Shown: one piece after another, positions 25,541 through 34,782 of the stretch
Numbering within the stretch: the stretch's first letter is position 1
Layout of the letters: the number at the start of each line of letters is the position of its first letter
Assembly: GCA_029269725.1 (NCBI GenBank)
Contig: JARJHS010000005.1
Location: 292,608 to 356,607, forward strand
Direction: 5' to 3'
Origin: Pollutibacter soli
GTDB lineage: Bacteria; Bacteroidota; Bacteroidia; Chitinophagales; Chitinophagaceae
Length of the DNA stretch: 64,000 nucleotides
Notes under the pieces: generated by a model
Told to the model about the DNA's origin: nothing
What the model saw: the letters and a program-made list of their open reading frames with translations, nothing else
Database searches by the model: none
Program-made: the position numbers and the translations under genes

Positions 25541-27619
25541 TCAATCTCCAAATTGAATCTCAAGAACCCGTTTATCACTAAACTTCGCATTGATCCATAA
25601 AGTACTTCCATCCCATTGATATTTATCAGCTGCCAATGCAACACCATTCAAACTGATCTTCTTAATCTCCTTCGATGCAAATTTTATTTCAAATGCTGGA
25701 TTCACGCACCAGCTTTGAGGCTGGATAGTGATGTTTAATTTTTTACTGTCGGCAATCAATTTAAAAGCTCTTCTCTCAGATGCATATCCATCCGGTTCCT
25801 GGCGTCCCCCTTTAACTGTCAACGTCGCCGGCTGTGCGAAACTCCTGGATGTTTCCAGCAATGACTGATCAGATTCATCCGTCATCCCGATCAGCCAGAC
25901 CCAGGTTTCTTCACGCATCGGTTTTACAACACCCAATGCATCTCTCGTTTCAAAAGTTTTTGAACGGATCGGCTCAGGTCTTTTATTGGCGAAGGTGATG
26001 AGTGAATTATGTGAAGGTCCCGTCCAGATAGATTCACTTATGCTTCTTCCTGTATTAAACCCCTGGCTCAATGGCCAATGGCCGCCCCAGTATGCCGGAG
26101 TTACAACAAGACCCTGGTCCTTGAAAGGTGCGAATGCCCAGGGTTTTTTGTGCAACAGCGGACTAAAACTAAATGCAGTCAGCGGTTCTTTTTTGTGAAT
26201 TTTCATCCGGTAGATTACAGGATCACCAAGGGTTTTCCATGTGGTATCTTTTTCAGGAAGCGAAAGCGATGCAGATTTTCCTGTTTGATATGAAATAATC
26301 TGCATAGGTTTTTCGGGCATGACATCAAATGGCAATGCAGCCGGTGGTGCAAGAAGAATAAATTCGGCAACCTCATATTCTGCAACAGGCAAACAGGTCA
26401 ATGTAAGTACACGTGTTCCCAGTCCGTCAGGATAGAAATAATAATCTTCCTGTGCAAAATCACCATTCACTTTATAGTTGAAATCGCATGACTGATAGTT
26501 CCATCGTACATGCACACGGGCATTGGTGTTTTCAATAACTTCAACTTTTCCATAACGAAGCTGTTTGTCCATCAATGGTTCCGGGCAATCTTTAAACCCA
26601 TCCAGCGGAGAAATTCTTTCAGCCCATTCATAACTCAGACCTGTATTGTATTTGCTCACCCAGACAGGGATATAGCTTGCACCGCGCCAGAAAACCCAGC
26701 GTGAACCATTGGGTAGAAAAACAACATAGTCCTTCTTCTCAGGAGACCATGCAGAATCGTAACTGAAGGGTTGATTTTTCCCATCAACTATATTGGTGAT
26801 CGGCATATCGTACCTCAGTTTCATTTCTGCTACTCCGAAACCCGGAAGCTTTTGCATTTTCTGCACCAGCATTACATGTACTCCTTTCTCCCACACTTTT
26901 GTTCCACTGGCATCTTTCACGGTTAAATGCAACGAATCAGTTTCCAGGTTGTTCGATGTCGTTGGAAGAGGAATTGCAACGGAAGTTTTTTTATTTCCCA
27001 ATAGTGAAATGGATTTCGTTACTGCTTTTTCCGGCTGTGATGTAAACCATGCCTTTACTTCAAATTTTTCAGTCCCTCTTTTTCTGCTGATCAGCGCCAG
27101 ATCTGCAAAAGACTGCTGCCCGCCATTGATTACCAGCCAATTGGCTGGCGCCAGGATGACACCCATATCAATCGGATGTTTAAACGCAGCAGGCCTTGTG
27201 GCAGCATCACACTCAAACACAGGCAGCGAGGGCTTGCTTCTTGCCAGCTCTTTCCACTGCCCGCTGGTCGTTTTACCCTGTACTATAATTTCATCAGCCG
27301 ATTCCTGTATGGTGAGCCTCGATGAGTCTGATTTTGATCCGGTAAAACTGATCGTTTCAGTAGCTAATTTCTGTCCATTGGAAAGAGAAGTCAGTTGGTA
27401 TGCTGAAAGCCGTGAGCCATTGCCCGGAATGGTAATGATCACATCCATCGATCTGCCGACCCTGTCCAATCCAAAAGGTGGCCTCCAGGCATGTACAGGC
27501 TCAAAGTTGATCGTTGCTGTTTCATTTCCCGTTTGACTGTAACCTCCGGAAAAAAAAATGACGCTGCAAAAAAATGAAAGTAAAATACCGGATATCTTTC
27601 CGTTGGAATAAGAACACAT
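25541..27619 (-). CDS. Large secreted protein of unknown family
   Basis: A 692-residue exported protein (hydrophobic signal at 10-27, ending GGYSQ). I do not recognise a named family. The N-terminal 250 residues look like beta-sandwich material (LHLTVKDASGTKVWEKGVHVML). The middle is rich in aromatics (KDYVVFLPNGSRWVFWRGASYIPVWVSKYNTGLSYEWAE, WNYQSCDFNYKVNGDFAQEDYYFYPDGLGTRVLTL), resembling carbohydrate-binding or polysaccharide-lyase-like beta structures. The C-terminus is another beta domain (FASKEIKKISLNGVALAADKYQW). It is divergent from the GntR gene, with a degenerate operator between them, so it is a likely regulon member acting on the extracellular glycan (inference). Confidence 0.7.
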   Translation of the reverse strand: MCSYSNGKISGILLSFFCSVIFFSGGYSQTGNETATINFEPVHAWRPPFGLDRVGRSMDVIITIPGNGSRLSAYQLTSLSNGQKLATETISFTGSKSDSSRLTIQESADEIIVQGKTTSGQWKELARSKPSLPVFECDAATRPAAFKHPIDMGVILAPANWLVINGGQQSFADLALISRKRGTEKFEVKAWFTSQPEKAVTKSISLLGNKKTSVAIPLPTTSNNLETDSLHLTVKDASGTKVWEKGVHVMLVQKMQKLPGFGVAEMKLRYDMPITNIVDGKNQPFSYDSAWSPEKKDYVVFLPNGSRWVFWRGASYIPVWVSKYNTGLSYEWAERISPLDGFKDCPEPLMDKQLRYGKVEVIENTNARVHVRWNYQSCDFNYKVNGDFAQEDYYFYPDGLGTRVLTLTCLPVAEYEVAEFILLAPPAALPFDVMPEKPMQIISYQTGKSASLSLPEKDTTWKTLGDPVIYRMKIHKKEPLTAFSFSPLLHKKPWAFAPFKDQGLVVTPAYWGGHWPLSQGFNTGRSISESIWTGPSHNSLITFANKRPEPIRSKTFETRDALGVVKPMREETWVWLIGMTDESDQSLLETSRSFAQPATLTVKGGRQEPDGYASERRAFKLIADSKKLNITIQPQSWCVNPAFEIKFASKEIKKISLNGVALAADKYQWDGSTLWINAKFSDKRVLEIQFGD

Positions 27620-27718
27620 GGCAAACTGTTTTTTGGATAGAACAATGAATGGTGTATCGCAGGTAAAAAACGCAGTTCAGTCGATAGAACGGTTAGGAGT
27701 AATGCGAATGTACATAAA

Positions 27719-27732
27719 CATGTCTATACAAC
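27719..27732. promoter_or_regulatory. Degenerate regulon operator between GntR and the divergent gene
   Basis: CATGTCTATACAAC differs from CATGTATATACAAG at two positions. It lies 84 bp before the GntR ATG and 99 bp before the divergent large secreted protein, an expected position for autoregulation. A weak -7-like TAAATTTA lies 1 bp downstream on the plus strand, and a TACATTCG lies on the minus strand at 27712-27705. Confidence 0.5.
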
Positions 27733-27815
27733 TTAAATTTATTTTTTTAGGTGGAATTGTTAAAAAAACGATATTTATTCAATTTTTAAAAAATACTAAC
27801 CTTAATTTTTAGTGA

Positions 27816-28532
27816 ATGCAAAAGGGCGACACGACACCTTTATACCGTAAGCTCATCGAGGATCTTAAAAAAGCGATCGAAGAAGGAAAATATAAAAAAG
27901 GAGAACTTCTCCCTTCAGAAAATGATTTGTGCAAAACATATCATACAACAAGACCCACGGTCAGGCAGGCGCTCTCCGAATTAACAAATTCTGGTCTGAT
28001 TGTACGGCAGCAGGGCAAGGGTAGTATCGTGGCTGAGCCCAGGCGAGGTCTTGGCATTTTATCGGTAAGCGGTGTAACAGCGGGCGTCGGTGACCAGAAC
28101 CTGAAAACGGTGATCCTGGAGAAACCAGTCAAACAAAACTGGCCACCGGAACTGCAGGGCCAGTTGAGTTATGAAGAGCAGGCTGCCGGTTGTATTTTCT
28201 TTACACGTCTTCGGAATATCAATAACGTTCCGATTTTATTTGAAGAAACTTTTCTTTCTGATATCAATCTTCCAAGGTTCACATCCCGCAGCCTGGAAAA
28301 TCGTTCATTCCTGAAAGTACTTAACGAACATTACCAAGTGGAAGTCATTGGAGGCGAACAAAAAATCTGGGCCGTTGCTGCAGATAAAAACAAATCAAAA
28401 CTGCTCAAATTAAAAGCCGGCAGTCCAATCGTTCATATGAAGCGCAAGCTTAAAACAAATGTCCGGGACCTGAATATTTATTCCTGGTTGTATTGTAATA
28501 CGGAGAACTATTATCTGGATGATTATTTCTAG
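27816..28532 (+). CDS. GntR-family transcriptional regulator (HutC/UTRA type)
   Basis: A 238-residue regulator. Residues 1-75 form the GntR winged helix (PLYRKLIEDLKKAIEEGKYKKGELLPSENDLCKTYHTTRPTVRQALSELTNSGLIVRQQGKGSIV). Residues about 95-235 form a UTRA ligand-binding domain (CIFFTRLRNINNVPILFEETFLSD, AGSPIVHMKRKL, LNIYSWLYCNTENYY). UTRA domains usually sense sugar phosphates or similar metabolites. It is the only DNA-binding regulator in the window, and the palindromic operator has the size expected for a GntR dimer. It is proposed to be the regulon's controller; effector and sign of control are unknown. A terminator follows at 28551. Confidence 0.93.
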   Translation: MQKGDTTPLYRKLIEDLKKAIEEGKYKKGELLPSENDLCKTYHTTRPTVRQALSELTNSGLIVRQQGKGSIVAEPRRGLGILSVSGVTAGVGDQNLKTVILEKPVKQNWPPELQGQLSYEEQAAGCIFFTRLRNINNVPILFEETFLSDINLPRFTSRSLENRSFLKVLNEHYQVEVIGGEQKIWAVAADKNKSKLLKLKAGSPIVHMKRKLKTNVRDLNIYSWLYCNTENYYLDDYF

Positions 28533-28550
28533 GCAGCAGGCAGTCTCACT

Positions 28551-28575
28551 ATTAGCGCGACGCTAATGTTTCTTT
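28551..28575 (+). terminator. Terminator of the GntR gene
   Basis: A perfect 7-bp stem ATTAGCG / CGCTAAT with a CGA loop is followed by GTTTCTTT. It starts 19 bp after the GntR stop codon. Confidence 0.65.
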
Positions 28576-29003
28576 AAAAATAACATAGATCGTCTGGGTT
28601 ATAGCCTCTAAGACTCAAAGACTGTAAGGCAGCCCGAAGCAAATCTTTGAGCAACCTTCGAGTCTTGGAGACTTCCCGGCAAAAGGTGGTTATATAGTAG
28701 GGGTATGGAGGCAGGAGAATTAGTGGAAATGGAATAGTGACAATCTTCAATTTTAAAGCTTTTATGAATGCGACGTAATAAAATCTTCCGTAAATTTTTT
28801 GCTCGCTGAATTTTGTTTTTAAAAATTCGAAATCAAATCTGGCTGTGATCATCAGCTTTTCATAATTCAATTTTGGTATTTTCTCTGATTAACCAGTGCG
28901 ACAACTTTTTACCTATTATTCCTTTTTCATTTAAGTACGAAAAGATCATCCGCGGGCATTTACGTCTAACTTTCAACGTTTAACTTTCAAACTTAAAAAT
29001 TAT

Positions 29004-29035
29004 CTTGTATATACAAGTTGAACCTCCTATCTTTA
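29004..29035 (+). promoter_or_regulatory. Operator and promoter of the aldolase/dehydrogenase gene
   Basis: A perfect palindrome CTTGTATATACAAG (29004-29017) is followed after 10 bp by TATCTTTA (29028-29035), a near match to the -7 element. The ATG is about 31 bp further on. The geometry is almost the same as at the SusC and GH38 promoters. Confidence 0.78.
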
Positions 29036-29066
29036 CTTCGCACGTTGAAATTCTAAAACTAAAACT

Positions 29067-31016
29067 ATGGCGATTGCTGACAATGCTTCATTGATAGAAG
29101 CGCGGGTAAATACTTCGCGGCAACTGGGAAATAATAAATCATTGGTTTTGCATGGAGGTGGCAATACATCAGTTAAGGTCACCGAAAAGAATATTCTCGG
29201 GGAAGAAGAAGAGATATTGTATGTGAAGGGTAGCGGCTGGGACCTGGAGACGATAACAGCTGATGGGTTTTCTCCTGTACGATTAAATCACCTGAAAAAA
29301 CTTGCCGAACTCTCAGAGCTGCCTGATTCAGTGATGGTCAACGAGCTGGTTACCCATCTGAAAAAATCCAGTGCACCGGTTCCCTCAGTGGAGGCTATCT
29401 TACATGCAATTATACCTTACCGTTATGTAGATCATACCCATGCTGATGCTTTTGTTGCGATTTCGAATTCAAAGAATGGAGATGAAATTGTAAGAAAAAT
29501 CTATGGCGATACTGTTGTATACGTTCCCTACATCATGCCGGGCTTCGATCTTTCACGACTTGCTGCAGAAATACTGAAGAAAGAACTTACTCCTGACAAA
29601 AAAGGAATGGTTCTGTTGAACCATGGCGTGTTTTCATTTGGCGATACTGCAGAAGAATCATACAACAGGATGATCGAACTGGTAAAACAGGCAGAAGACT
29701 ATCTAAAGGAAAATGCTAACGTAAACAGCGAATCGCCAGAGGCTAAACAGGATGATCAGACGGCCATTGAATTTGCTGATCTGAGGCTTGAAATTTCTAA
29801 GGCAGCAGGAGTTCCGTTAATTGTGAAGAGAGTGGATGATGCAAAGTCGATGAGTTTTGTTTCGCGGGAAGATCTTGCATCGATATCTACACAGGGGCCA
29901 GCAACTCCCGACCATGTGATCCGTACAAAGAGGTTGCCTCTGGTGGGAAGGGATGTCGGGAAATACGTCTCTGAATACAAAAACTATTTCGAAGCAAACG
30001 AGCCTTTAGCGAAAGAAAGGAAAAAAATTCTTGACCCCGCGCCACGTGTAGTTCTTGATCCGGTGTTTGGTGTTTGTGCCGTTGGTAAAACTGCGAAAGA
30101 TGCACAGATCGTTGCAGATATCTATGATCATACGATTGATATTATACAATGGGCAACCGAACTTGGCGGATACAAAGCACTTCCTGCAAAAGATATCTTC
30201 GATGTGGAATACTGGGAGCTTGAACAGGCAAAACTTTCCAAAGCGGGAAAAGGACCTGCATTCACCGGAGAAGTTGCGATTGTTACAGGCGCTGCTTCCG
30301 GCATTGGTAAGGCATGTGCTGATTCATTATTGAAAAGAGGTGCCGCAGTGGTCGGTATTGATCTCAATTCATCAGTAAAAGAACTTTTTAAATCAAATGC
30401 GTACCTGGGATTGGTTTGTGATGTAACTGATCAGCAACAAATAAAAGATGTACTCAGGAAAACAGTGTTTGCATTTGGGGGATTGGATATCCTTCTGTTA
30501 AATGCAGGAATATTCCCTCCAAGCAGCAGAATCGAAGGTATGGCGCTCAGCGATTGGCAGAAAGTAATGCGCATCAATCTCGACGCAAATTTTATTTTGA
30601 TGCATGAAGCATATCCATTTCTGAAAAAAGCATTTCGGGGAGGACGTATTGCCATCATCGGATCCAAAAATGTTCCTGCTCCAGGACCTGGCGCTGCCGC
30701 ATATTCAGCTTCAAAAGCCGCGCTCAACCAACTGGCAAGGGTAGCCGCACTTGAATGGGGAAAAGACAACATCAGGATCAATACAGTTCACCCCAATGCA
30801 GTTTTTGATACAGGTATCTGGACGGACGAAGTTCTCGCTGCAAGAGCGAAGAATTACGGACTTACCCTGGAAGAATACAAAAAGAATAATGTCCTGAAAA
30901 CCGAGATCCGCAGTGCCGATGTCAGTGAACTGGCTGTTGAATTATGCGGAACGCTTTTCGCAAAAACTACGGGCGCACAGATCCCGGTGGATGGTGGGAA
31001 TGAACGCGTGATATGA
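29067..31016 (+). CDS. Bifunctional class II aldolase / short-chain dehydrogenase (rhamnulose-1-phosphate aldolase type)
   Basis: A 649-residue fusion. Residues about 1-220 are a class II (AraD/FucA-like) aldolase, with the zinc motif H-T-H-A-D-A in VDHTHADAFVAIS and a third histidine in LLNHGVF. Residues about 405-649 are a short-chain dehydrogenase with V-T-G-A-A-S-G-I-G-K and Y-S-A-S-K. This architecture matches the bifunctional rhamnulose-1-phosphate aldolase/lactaldehyde dehydrogenase: the aldolase gives dihydroxyacetone phosphate plus lactaldehyde, which the second domain oxidises. No rhamnose isomerase or rhamnulokinase is in the window, so the natural ketose phosphate is uncertain. 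It is controlled by a perfect operator copy. Confidence 0.9.
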   Translation: MAIADNASLIEARVNTSRQLGNNKSLVLHGGGNTSVKVTEKNILGEEEEILYVKGSGWDLETITADGFSPVRLNHLKKLAELSELPDSVMVNELVTHLKKSSAPVPSVEAILHAIIPYRYVDHTHADAFVAISNSKNGDEIVRKIYGDTVVYVPYIMPGFDLSRLAAEILKKELTPDKKGMVLLNHGVFSFGDTAEESYNRMIELVKQAEDYLKENANVNSESPEAKQDDQTAIEFADLRLEISKAAGVPLIVKRVDDAKSMSFVSREDLASISTQGPATPDHVIRTKRLPLVGRDVGKYVSEYKNYFEANEPLAKERKKILDPAPRVVLDPVFGVCAVGKTAKDAQIVADIYDHTIDIIQWATELGGYKALPAKDIFDVEYWELEQAKLSKAGKGPAFTGEVAIVTGAASGIGKACADSLLKRGAAVVGIDLNSSVKELFKSNAYLGLVCDVTDQQQIKDVLRKTVFAFGGLDILLLNAGIFPPSSRIEGMALSDWQKVMRINLDANFILMHEAYPFLKKAFRGGRIAIIGSKNVPAPGPGAAAYSASKAALNQLARVAALEWGKDNIRINTVHPNAVFDTGIWTDEVLAARAKNYGLTLEEYKKNNVLKTEIRSADVSELAVELCGTLFAKTTGAQIPVDGGNERVI

Positions 31017-31169
31017 GGTATAACGCAGAACGTGTAACGTAAAACGTCAGAGCTCGCGTAACCTGAGTATTGACTAAAAGTGGAAAACATTTTATATTTT
31101 TTTGACAGCATTGAAATAGCTTAGGCCTACGTTTAACGTTCAACTTTCAACGATTGCAAATAAACCATC

Positions 31170-32912
31170 ATGGGCTTTGAAATAAAAACCAAAGGAGAAA
31201 TTTACGATGCCGTAATAGTAGGATCGGGAGCGGGAGGAGGAATGGCTGCGAAAATTCTTTCCGAAGCCGGGCTTAAGGTAGCACTTCTCGAAGCGGGTCC
31301 AGATTATGACCCGGCGGATCCTGCGCAGCAGACACAACTGAAATGGCCTTACCAGTCACCGCGGCGCGGTGCGTCAACACCTTTTCGTGCAGGGGGTGAT
31401 TTTGATGCCGCCTATGGTGGCTGGGAAATTGAAGGAGAACCTTACATGAGAGATGCCGGTACAGAATTCGACTGGTACCGCTCACGGATGATTGGCGGCA
31501 GAACAAATCACTGGGGAAGAATCTCCTTACGGTTTGGCCCACACGATTTTAAAAGAAGAAGTCTTGACGGTCTTGGCGAAGACTGGCCTATTTCTTACGA
31601 AGAAATAAAACCTTACTATGACCGAGTAGATAAAATGATTGGCGTTTATGGAACCAATCTGAATATGGAGAATGAGCCCGATGGCTTTTTTCTCCCTCCG
31701 CCCAAACCACGCCTGCATGAATTACTGATTAAAGAAGCTGGAAATAAAATCAATGTCCCTGTTGTTGCTGCACGTAAGTCTGTTCTGACAAGACCAATCA
31801 ATGATTCCCGCGGGTCCTGTTTTTTCTGTGCTCAATGCAACAGGGGATGTTCTGTATACGGCGATTTTTCTTCATCATCAGTATTGGTTAAACCTGCGAG
31901 AAAAACCGGAAACACGGAGGTTATTGTTAATGCGATGGCACGTGAAGTGTCTGTCGATGCGCAAGGAAAAGCAACTGGTGTATTTTATGTTGATCGCACA
32001 GATCTGCAGGAATACCATGTCCGGGGTAAGGTGGTAGTCCTGGCTGCCAGTGCCTGTGAGTCTGCAAGATTGTTGCTGAACAGTAAATCTGCAAACTTTC
32101 CTGACGGTCTGGCGAATGGCAGCGGTGTAGTCGGAAAGTATCTTCATGATTCTACCGGTGCCTCCCGGTCTGCATTCATTCCAAAGCTGATGGACAGAAA
32201 AAGGTACAATGAAGATGGAACGATCGGGATGCATGTGTATACTCCCTGGTGGCTGGATAATAAAAAGCTTGACTTCGCGCGTGGATATCATATCGAATAT
32301 GGCGGAGGAATGGGAATGCCGGGTTATGGTTTTGGCGGAGGTATTGAACGTTTCAATGGAAAGTATGGATTGAAGGCAGGCGAAACAAAAAAAGCCGGCG
32401 GATACGGTGCTTCTTTGAAAAATGATTACCGGAGATTTTATGGAGCGAATGTTGGATTTGCAGGAAGAGGAGAGAGCATTGCGCTCGAATCAAACAGGTG
32501 CGAAATCGATCCGAAAGTAGTGGATAAGTATGGTATACCTGTACTTCGGTTTCATTATCAATGGACAGATCACGAGATCCTGCAGGCGAAACATATGCAG
32601 GATACCTTTGAACAGATCATTGATTCTATGGGAGGAATTGCCATGGGCGATAAACCAGGCAAAGAAAATATGTATGGCCTTGCAAAACCCGGACAGATCA
32701 TTCATGAAGTGGGTACAACAAGAATGGGTAATGATAAAAACAAATCTGTTTTAAATAAAAATTGCCAGGCACACGAAGTGAATAATCTTTTTGTCGTTGA
32801 TGGGGGACCTTTTGTTTCTCAGGCGGATAAAAATCCAACATGGACAATACTGGCATTGTCGTTAAAGACTTCAGAATTTATTGTTGATCAGTTGAAAAAA
32901 CAGAACATCTGA
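31170..32912 (+). CDS. GMC oxidoreductase with Fe-S-type cysteine cluster
   Basis: A 580-residue flavoprotein. The Rossmann motif is VIVGSGAGGGMAAKIL (15-30), and the C-terminal active site contains EVGTTRMGND and VDGGPFVSQADKNPTWTI. Cysteines C217, C220, C223 and C227 in S-C-F-F-C-A-Q-C-N-R-G-C resemble the cysteines that hold the 3Fe-4S cluster in the catalytic subunit of bacterial FAD glucose dehydrogenases. Such enzymes oxidise sugars at C1 or, as glucoside 3-dehydrogenases, at C3, and pass electrons to cytochromes. The small subunit follows 13 bp later. No signal peptide is visible; export may be hitchhiked with the partner. Confidence 0.92.
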   Translation: MGFEIKTKGEIYDAVIVGSGAGGGMAAKILSEAGLKVALLEAGPDYDPADPAQQTQLKWPYQSPRRGASTPFRAGGDFDAAYGGWEIEGEPYMRDAGTEFDWYRSRMIGGRTNHWGRISLRFGPHDFKRRSLDGLGEDWPISYEEIKPYYDRVDKMIGVYGTNLNMENEPDGFFLPPPKPRLHELLIKEAGNKINVPVVAARKSVLTRPINDSRGSCFFCAQCNRGCSVYGDFSSSSVLVKPARKTGNTEVIVNAMAREVSVDAQGKATGVFYVDRTDLQEYHVRGKVVVLAASACESARLLLNSKSANFPDGLANGSGVVGKYLHDSTGASRSAFIPKLMDRKRYNEDGTIGMHVYTPWWLDNKKLDFARGYHIEYGGGMGMPGYGFGGGIERFNGKYGLKAGETKKAGGYGASLKNDYRRFYGANVGFAGRGESIALESNRCEIDPKVVDKYGIPVLRFHYQWTDHEILQAKHMQDTFEQIIDSMGGIAMGDKPGKENMYGLAKPGQIIHEVGTTRMGNDKNKSVLNKNCQAHEVNNLFVVDGGPFVSQADKNPTWTILALSLKTSEFIVDQLKKQNI

Positions 32913-32925
32913 AAAAACAAAACGT

Positions 32926-33615
32926 ATGAACAGGAGAGAGACATTAAAAGCGCTCGCAATATCAACGATTGGAACAGGTGCAATTCTTACCGGATGCGAC
33001 CCCGTCGATAAAACAAAAGCAGCTGAAACTTCAGGTGCTGCCGCTGAATTATTTGGTCAGACACCAGAGGAAATCGAACGAAATAGGAAAATTGCAGCAG
33101 AAAAATTTCTCACCGCTGCTGAATTGAGTACAATCACAGTGCTCGGCGACTGGATAATTCCCAAAGATGAAAAATCCGGATCTGCCTCTGATGCTGGCGT
33201 TCCTGCATTTATTGATTTTATCGTGAAGGATCAGCCGCGATTGCAAACGCCGATCCGTGGCGGACTTCGCTGGATCGATATGAAGGCTGCCAATATGTAT
33301 GGGACTTCGTTTACGGGTAGCAGTAAGGAACAACAACAGGTAATCCTCGATCTGATTGCATATCCTGAAGATGTTCTTCCCGAAAACAAACAGGGCGCTG
33401 CATTTTTCACGCAACTTCGCAATCTCGTTGCCATGGGATTTTTCAGCAGTAAAATGGGCATTGAGGACATGGGTTACCAGGGCAACAAGCCCAATGCCTG
33501 GGATGGCGTGCCTGAGGATGTTCTGAAACAGTACAACCTTGCCTACGACGAACAGACACTAAAAGAATGTCTGAAAATTGAGGATAGAGGTAAGATAATG
33601 GAATGGCCGGCTTAG
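32926..33615 (+). CDS. Gluconate 2-dehydrogenase subunit 3 family protein
   Basis: A 229-residue small subunit. The N-terminus MNRRETLKALAISTIGTGAILTGC combines a twin-arginine-like motif with a lipobox-like L-T-G-C, so the protein is probably exported by Tat and may be lipid-anchored. The domain contains FLTAAELSTITVLGDWIIPKDEKSGSASDAGVPAFIDFIV and ends with NAWDGVPEDVLKQY, as in the gamma subunits of FAD-dependent sugar dehydrogenases. It is needed for folding, export and membrane association of the GMC subunit encoded directly upstream. Confidence 0.92.
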   Translation: MNRRETLKALAISTIGTGAILTGCDPVDKTKAAETSGAAAELFGQTPEEIERNRKIAAEKFLTAAELSTITVLGDWIIPKDEKSGSASDAGVPAFIDFIVKDQPRLQTPIRGGLRWIDMKAANMYGTSFTGSSKEQQQVILDLIAYPEDVLPENKQGAAFFTQLRNLVAMGFFSSKMGIEDMGYQGNKPNAWDGVPEDVLKQYNLAYDEQTLKECLKIEDRGKIMEWPA

Positions 33616-33878
33616 TAGTCGGTACAGGCATGTACACCAGACGCCGTGCATTGCGTTTCTGCGCCTTCAGCATTTCGGCTAGAGATCGTATCGCGCTGTT
33701 GCCATTATTCCATTTTTAAATTTTCTAAGTCCTGAGTCCTAAAAAACAATAGAAAGAATTTTCGTTTGATCCGGGAAAGGACGAACGATTTCTACAAAAA
33801 CAGCCTTCCGATATTGAATTAGTACTAAGGAGTTATCAAGACCGGACCAACCTGATGTGCGATGACATGTACAGGACC

Positions 33879-34496
33879 TTAACTCATATTCACTCCAAAA
33901 TAAATATCCGCAACAGGCAGAGCGGTTTCAATTGAACCAATGCTGAGTTCATCCTTGAGCGATTTATATTCTATGAGTTCCCATAACCCTGCTGCATTTA
34001 TTCGAAATGATTCAATGTGTACTGAAGATGCATCAACCAGGATATATTCTTTCAGTGTCGGAATATCCCTATACAACCGGAATTTCTCACCCTGGTCATA
34101 ATCCCTCGTGGAAGGTGACAATATTTCAATGATGATAGTCGGTTGAACAACGGAATTTTCATCCACACCTGAAGTAATCATATCACCACAGATGATAGAA
34201 ATATCAGGATAGGTAAATAGCGAATTTTCCGGAATGTAGACTCTCAGATCCGGGCCAAATGGCTGACATGGCTTTCCCTTCAATCTGGAAAAAAGTTCTC
34301 CAAAAATATTAGTAAAGATCCTGTTGTGTCTTTTCCCTGCGCCCGACATTGCCAGTAGCTCACCATGTCCCCCCATAGGAAAGACTTCACCCTTGTAAAA
34401 TTCATGTTTTTCAGTCGAAGCTTTTTCCCATTCAAGGTATTCCTCGGCGGTGACTTTATTCTTTCCATAAACCGGTATTGGTTCCCTGATTTCCAT
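33879..34496 (-). CDS. Uma2-family nuclease-like protein
   Basis: A 205-residue protein beginning [27 protein letters not shown]. The Uma2 fold (PD-(D/E)XK) is shown by [13 protein letters not shown], the central [25 protein letters not shown] and [37 protein letters not shown]. The family is widespread, often multicopy, and has no firm function. A six-codon longer start at 34514 is possible. It is the only leftward gene between 28 and 63 kb, and it splits the dehydrogenase genes from the GH38 operon. It looks unrelated to sugar use. Confidence 0.9.
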   Translation of the reverse strand: MEIREPIPVYGKNKVTAEEYLEWEKASTEKHEFYKGEVFPMGGHGELLAMSGAGKRHNRIFTNIFGELFSRLKGKPCQPFGPDLRVYIPENSLFTYPDISIICGDMITSGVDENSVVQPTIIIEILSPSTRDYDQGEKFRLYRDIPTLKEYILVDASSVHIESFRINAAGLWELIEYKSLKDELSIGSIETALPVADIYFGVNMS

Positions 34497-34692
34497 ATAA
34501 CAAATATACATCATGAATAAGCCGATAGTCGTATGCTAAATGCTTATACCCGGATATCAGCGAAATTAATCAGGCGTAAAGTCATGTGCTCACCACTATC
34601 GCTTTCTCTCCTGATGAAGAGCCTCCCGGGTATCGAAGCTTTTCACTTCCCACATTAAACTTTCAACATTTAACTTTTAACTCCCAACTTTT

Positions 34693-34740
34693 CTTGTATA
34701 TACAAGCTGATTTCCCTATTTTTAAACATGTATATACAAG
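34693..34740 (+). promoter_or_regulatory. Twin operators flanking the GH38 promoter
   Basis: A perfect CTTGTATATACAAG (34693-34706) is followed after 10 bp by TATTTTTA (34717-34724), a -7-like box, and after 2 bp more by a second operator CATGTATATACAAG (34727-34740) lying over the predicted transcription start. The operators are 34 bp apart start to start. A protein bound at the second site would block initiation, which favours repression. Confidence 0.78.
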
Positions 34741-34782
34741 TTGGTCATATTGATCAACGGATTGCCAAACAATTGCTGCTTT

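Larger units (their letters stand above)
28533..29066. other. Intergenic region before the aldolase/dehydrogenase gene
   Basis: This 534-bp gap holds the GntR terminator, an AAGACTC/GAGTCTT inverted pair (28610-28616 and 28660-28666), a pyrimidine-rich TTTCAACGTTTAAC spacer near 28965-28990, and a perfect operator with promoter (29004-29035). A leftward 98-residue frame at 28574-28870 has no protein-like character. Confidence 0.6.

Noticed and set aside
26793-27536. 247-residue rightward frame
   Set aside because: It lies wholly antisense inside the large secreted protein gene at 25541-27619, which has a signal peptide and consistent coding character.
28574-28870. 98-residue leftward frame after the GntR gene
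   Set aside because: It crosses the GntR terminator region and an inverted repeat and has no protein-family features.
34741-34782. TTG-initiated N-terminal extension of GH38
   Set aside because: It starts directly on the second operator at the predicted transcription start and precedes a Tat-like signal that should be N-terminal.
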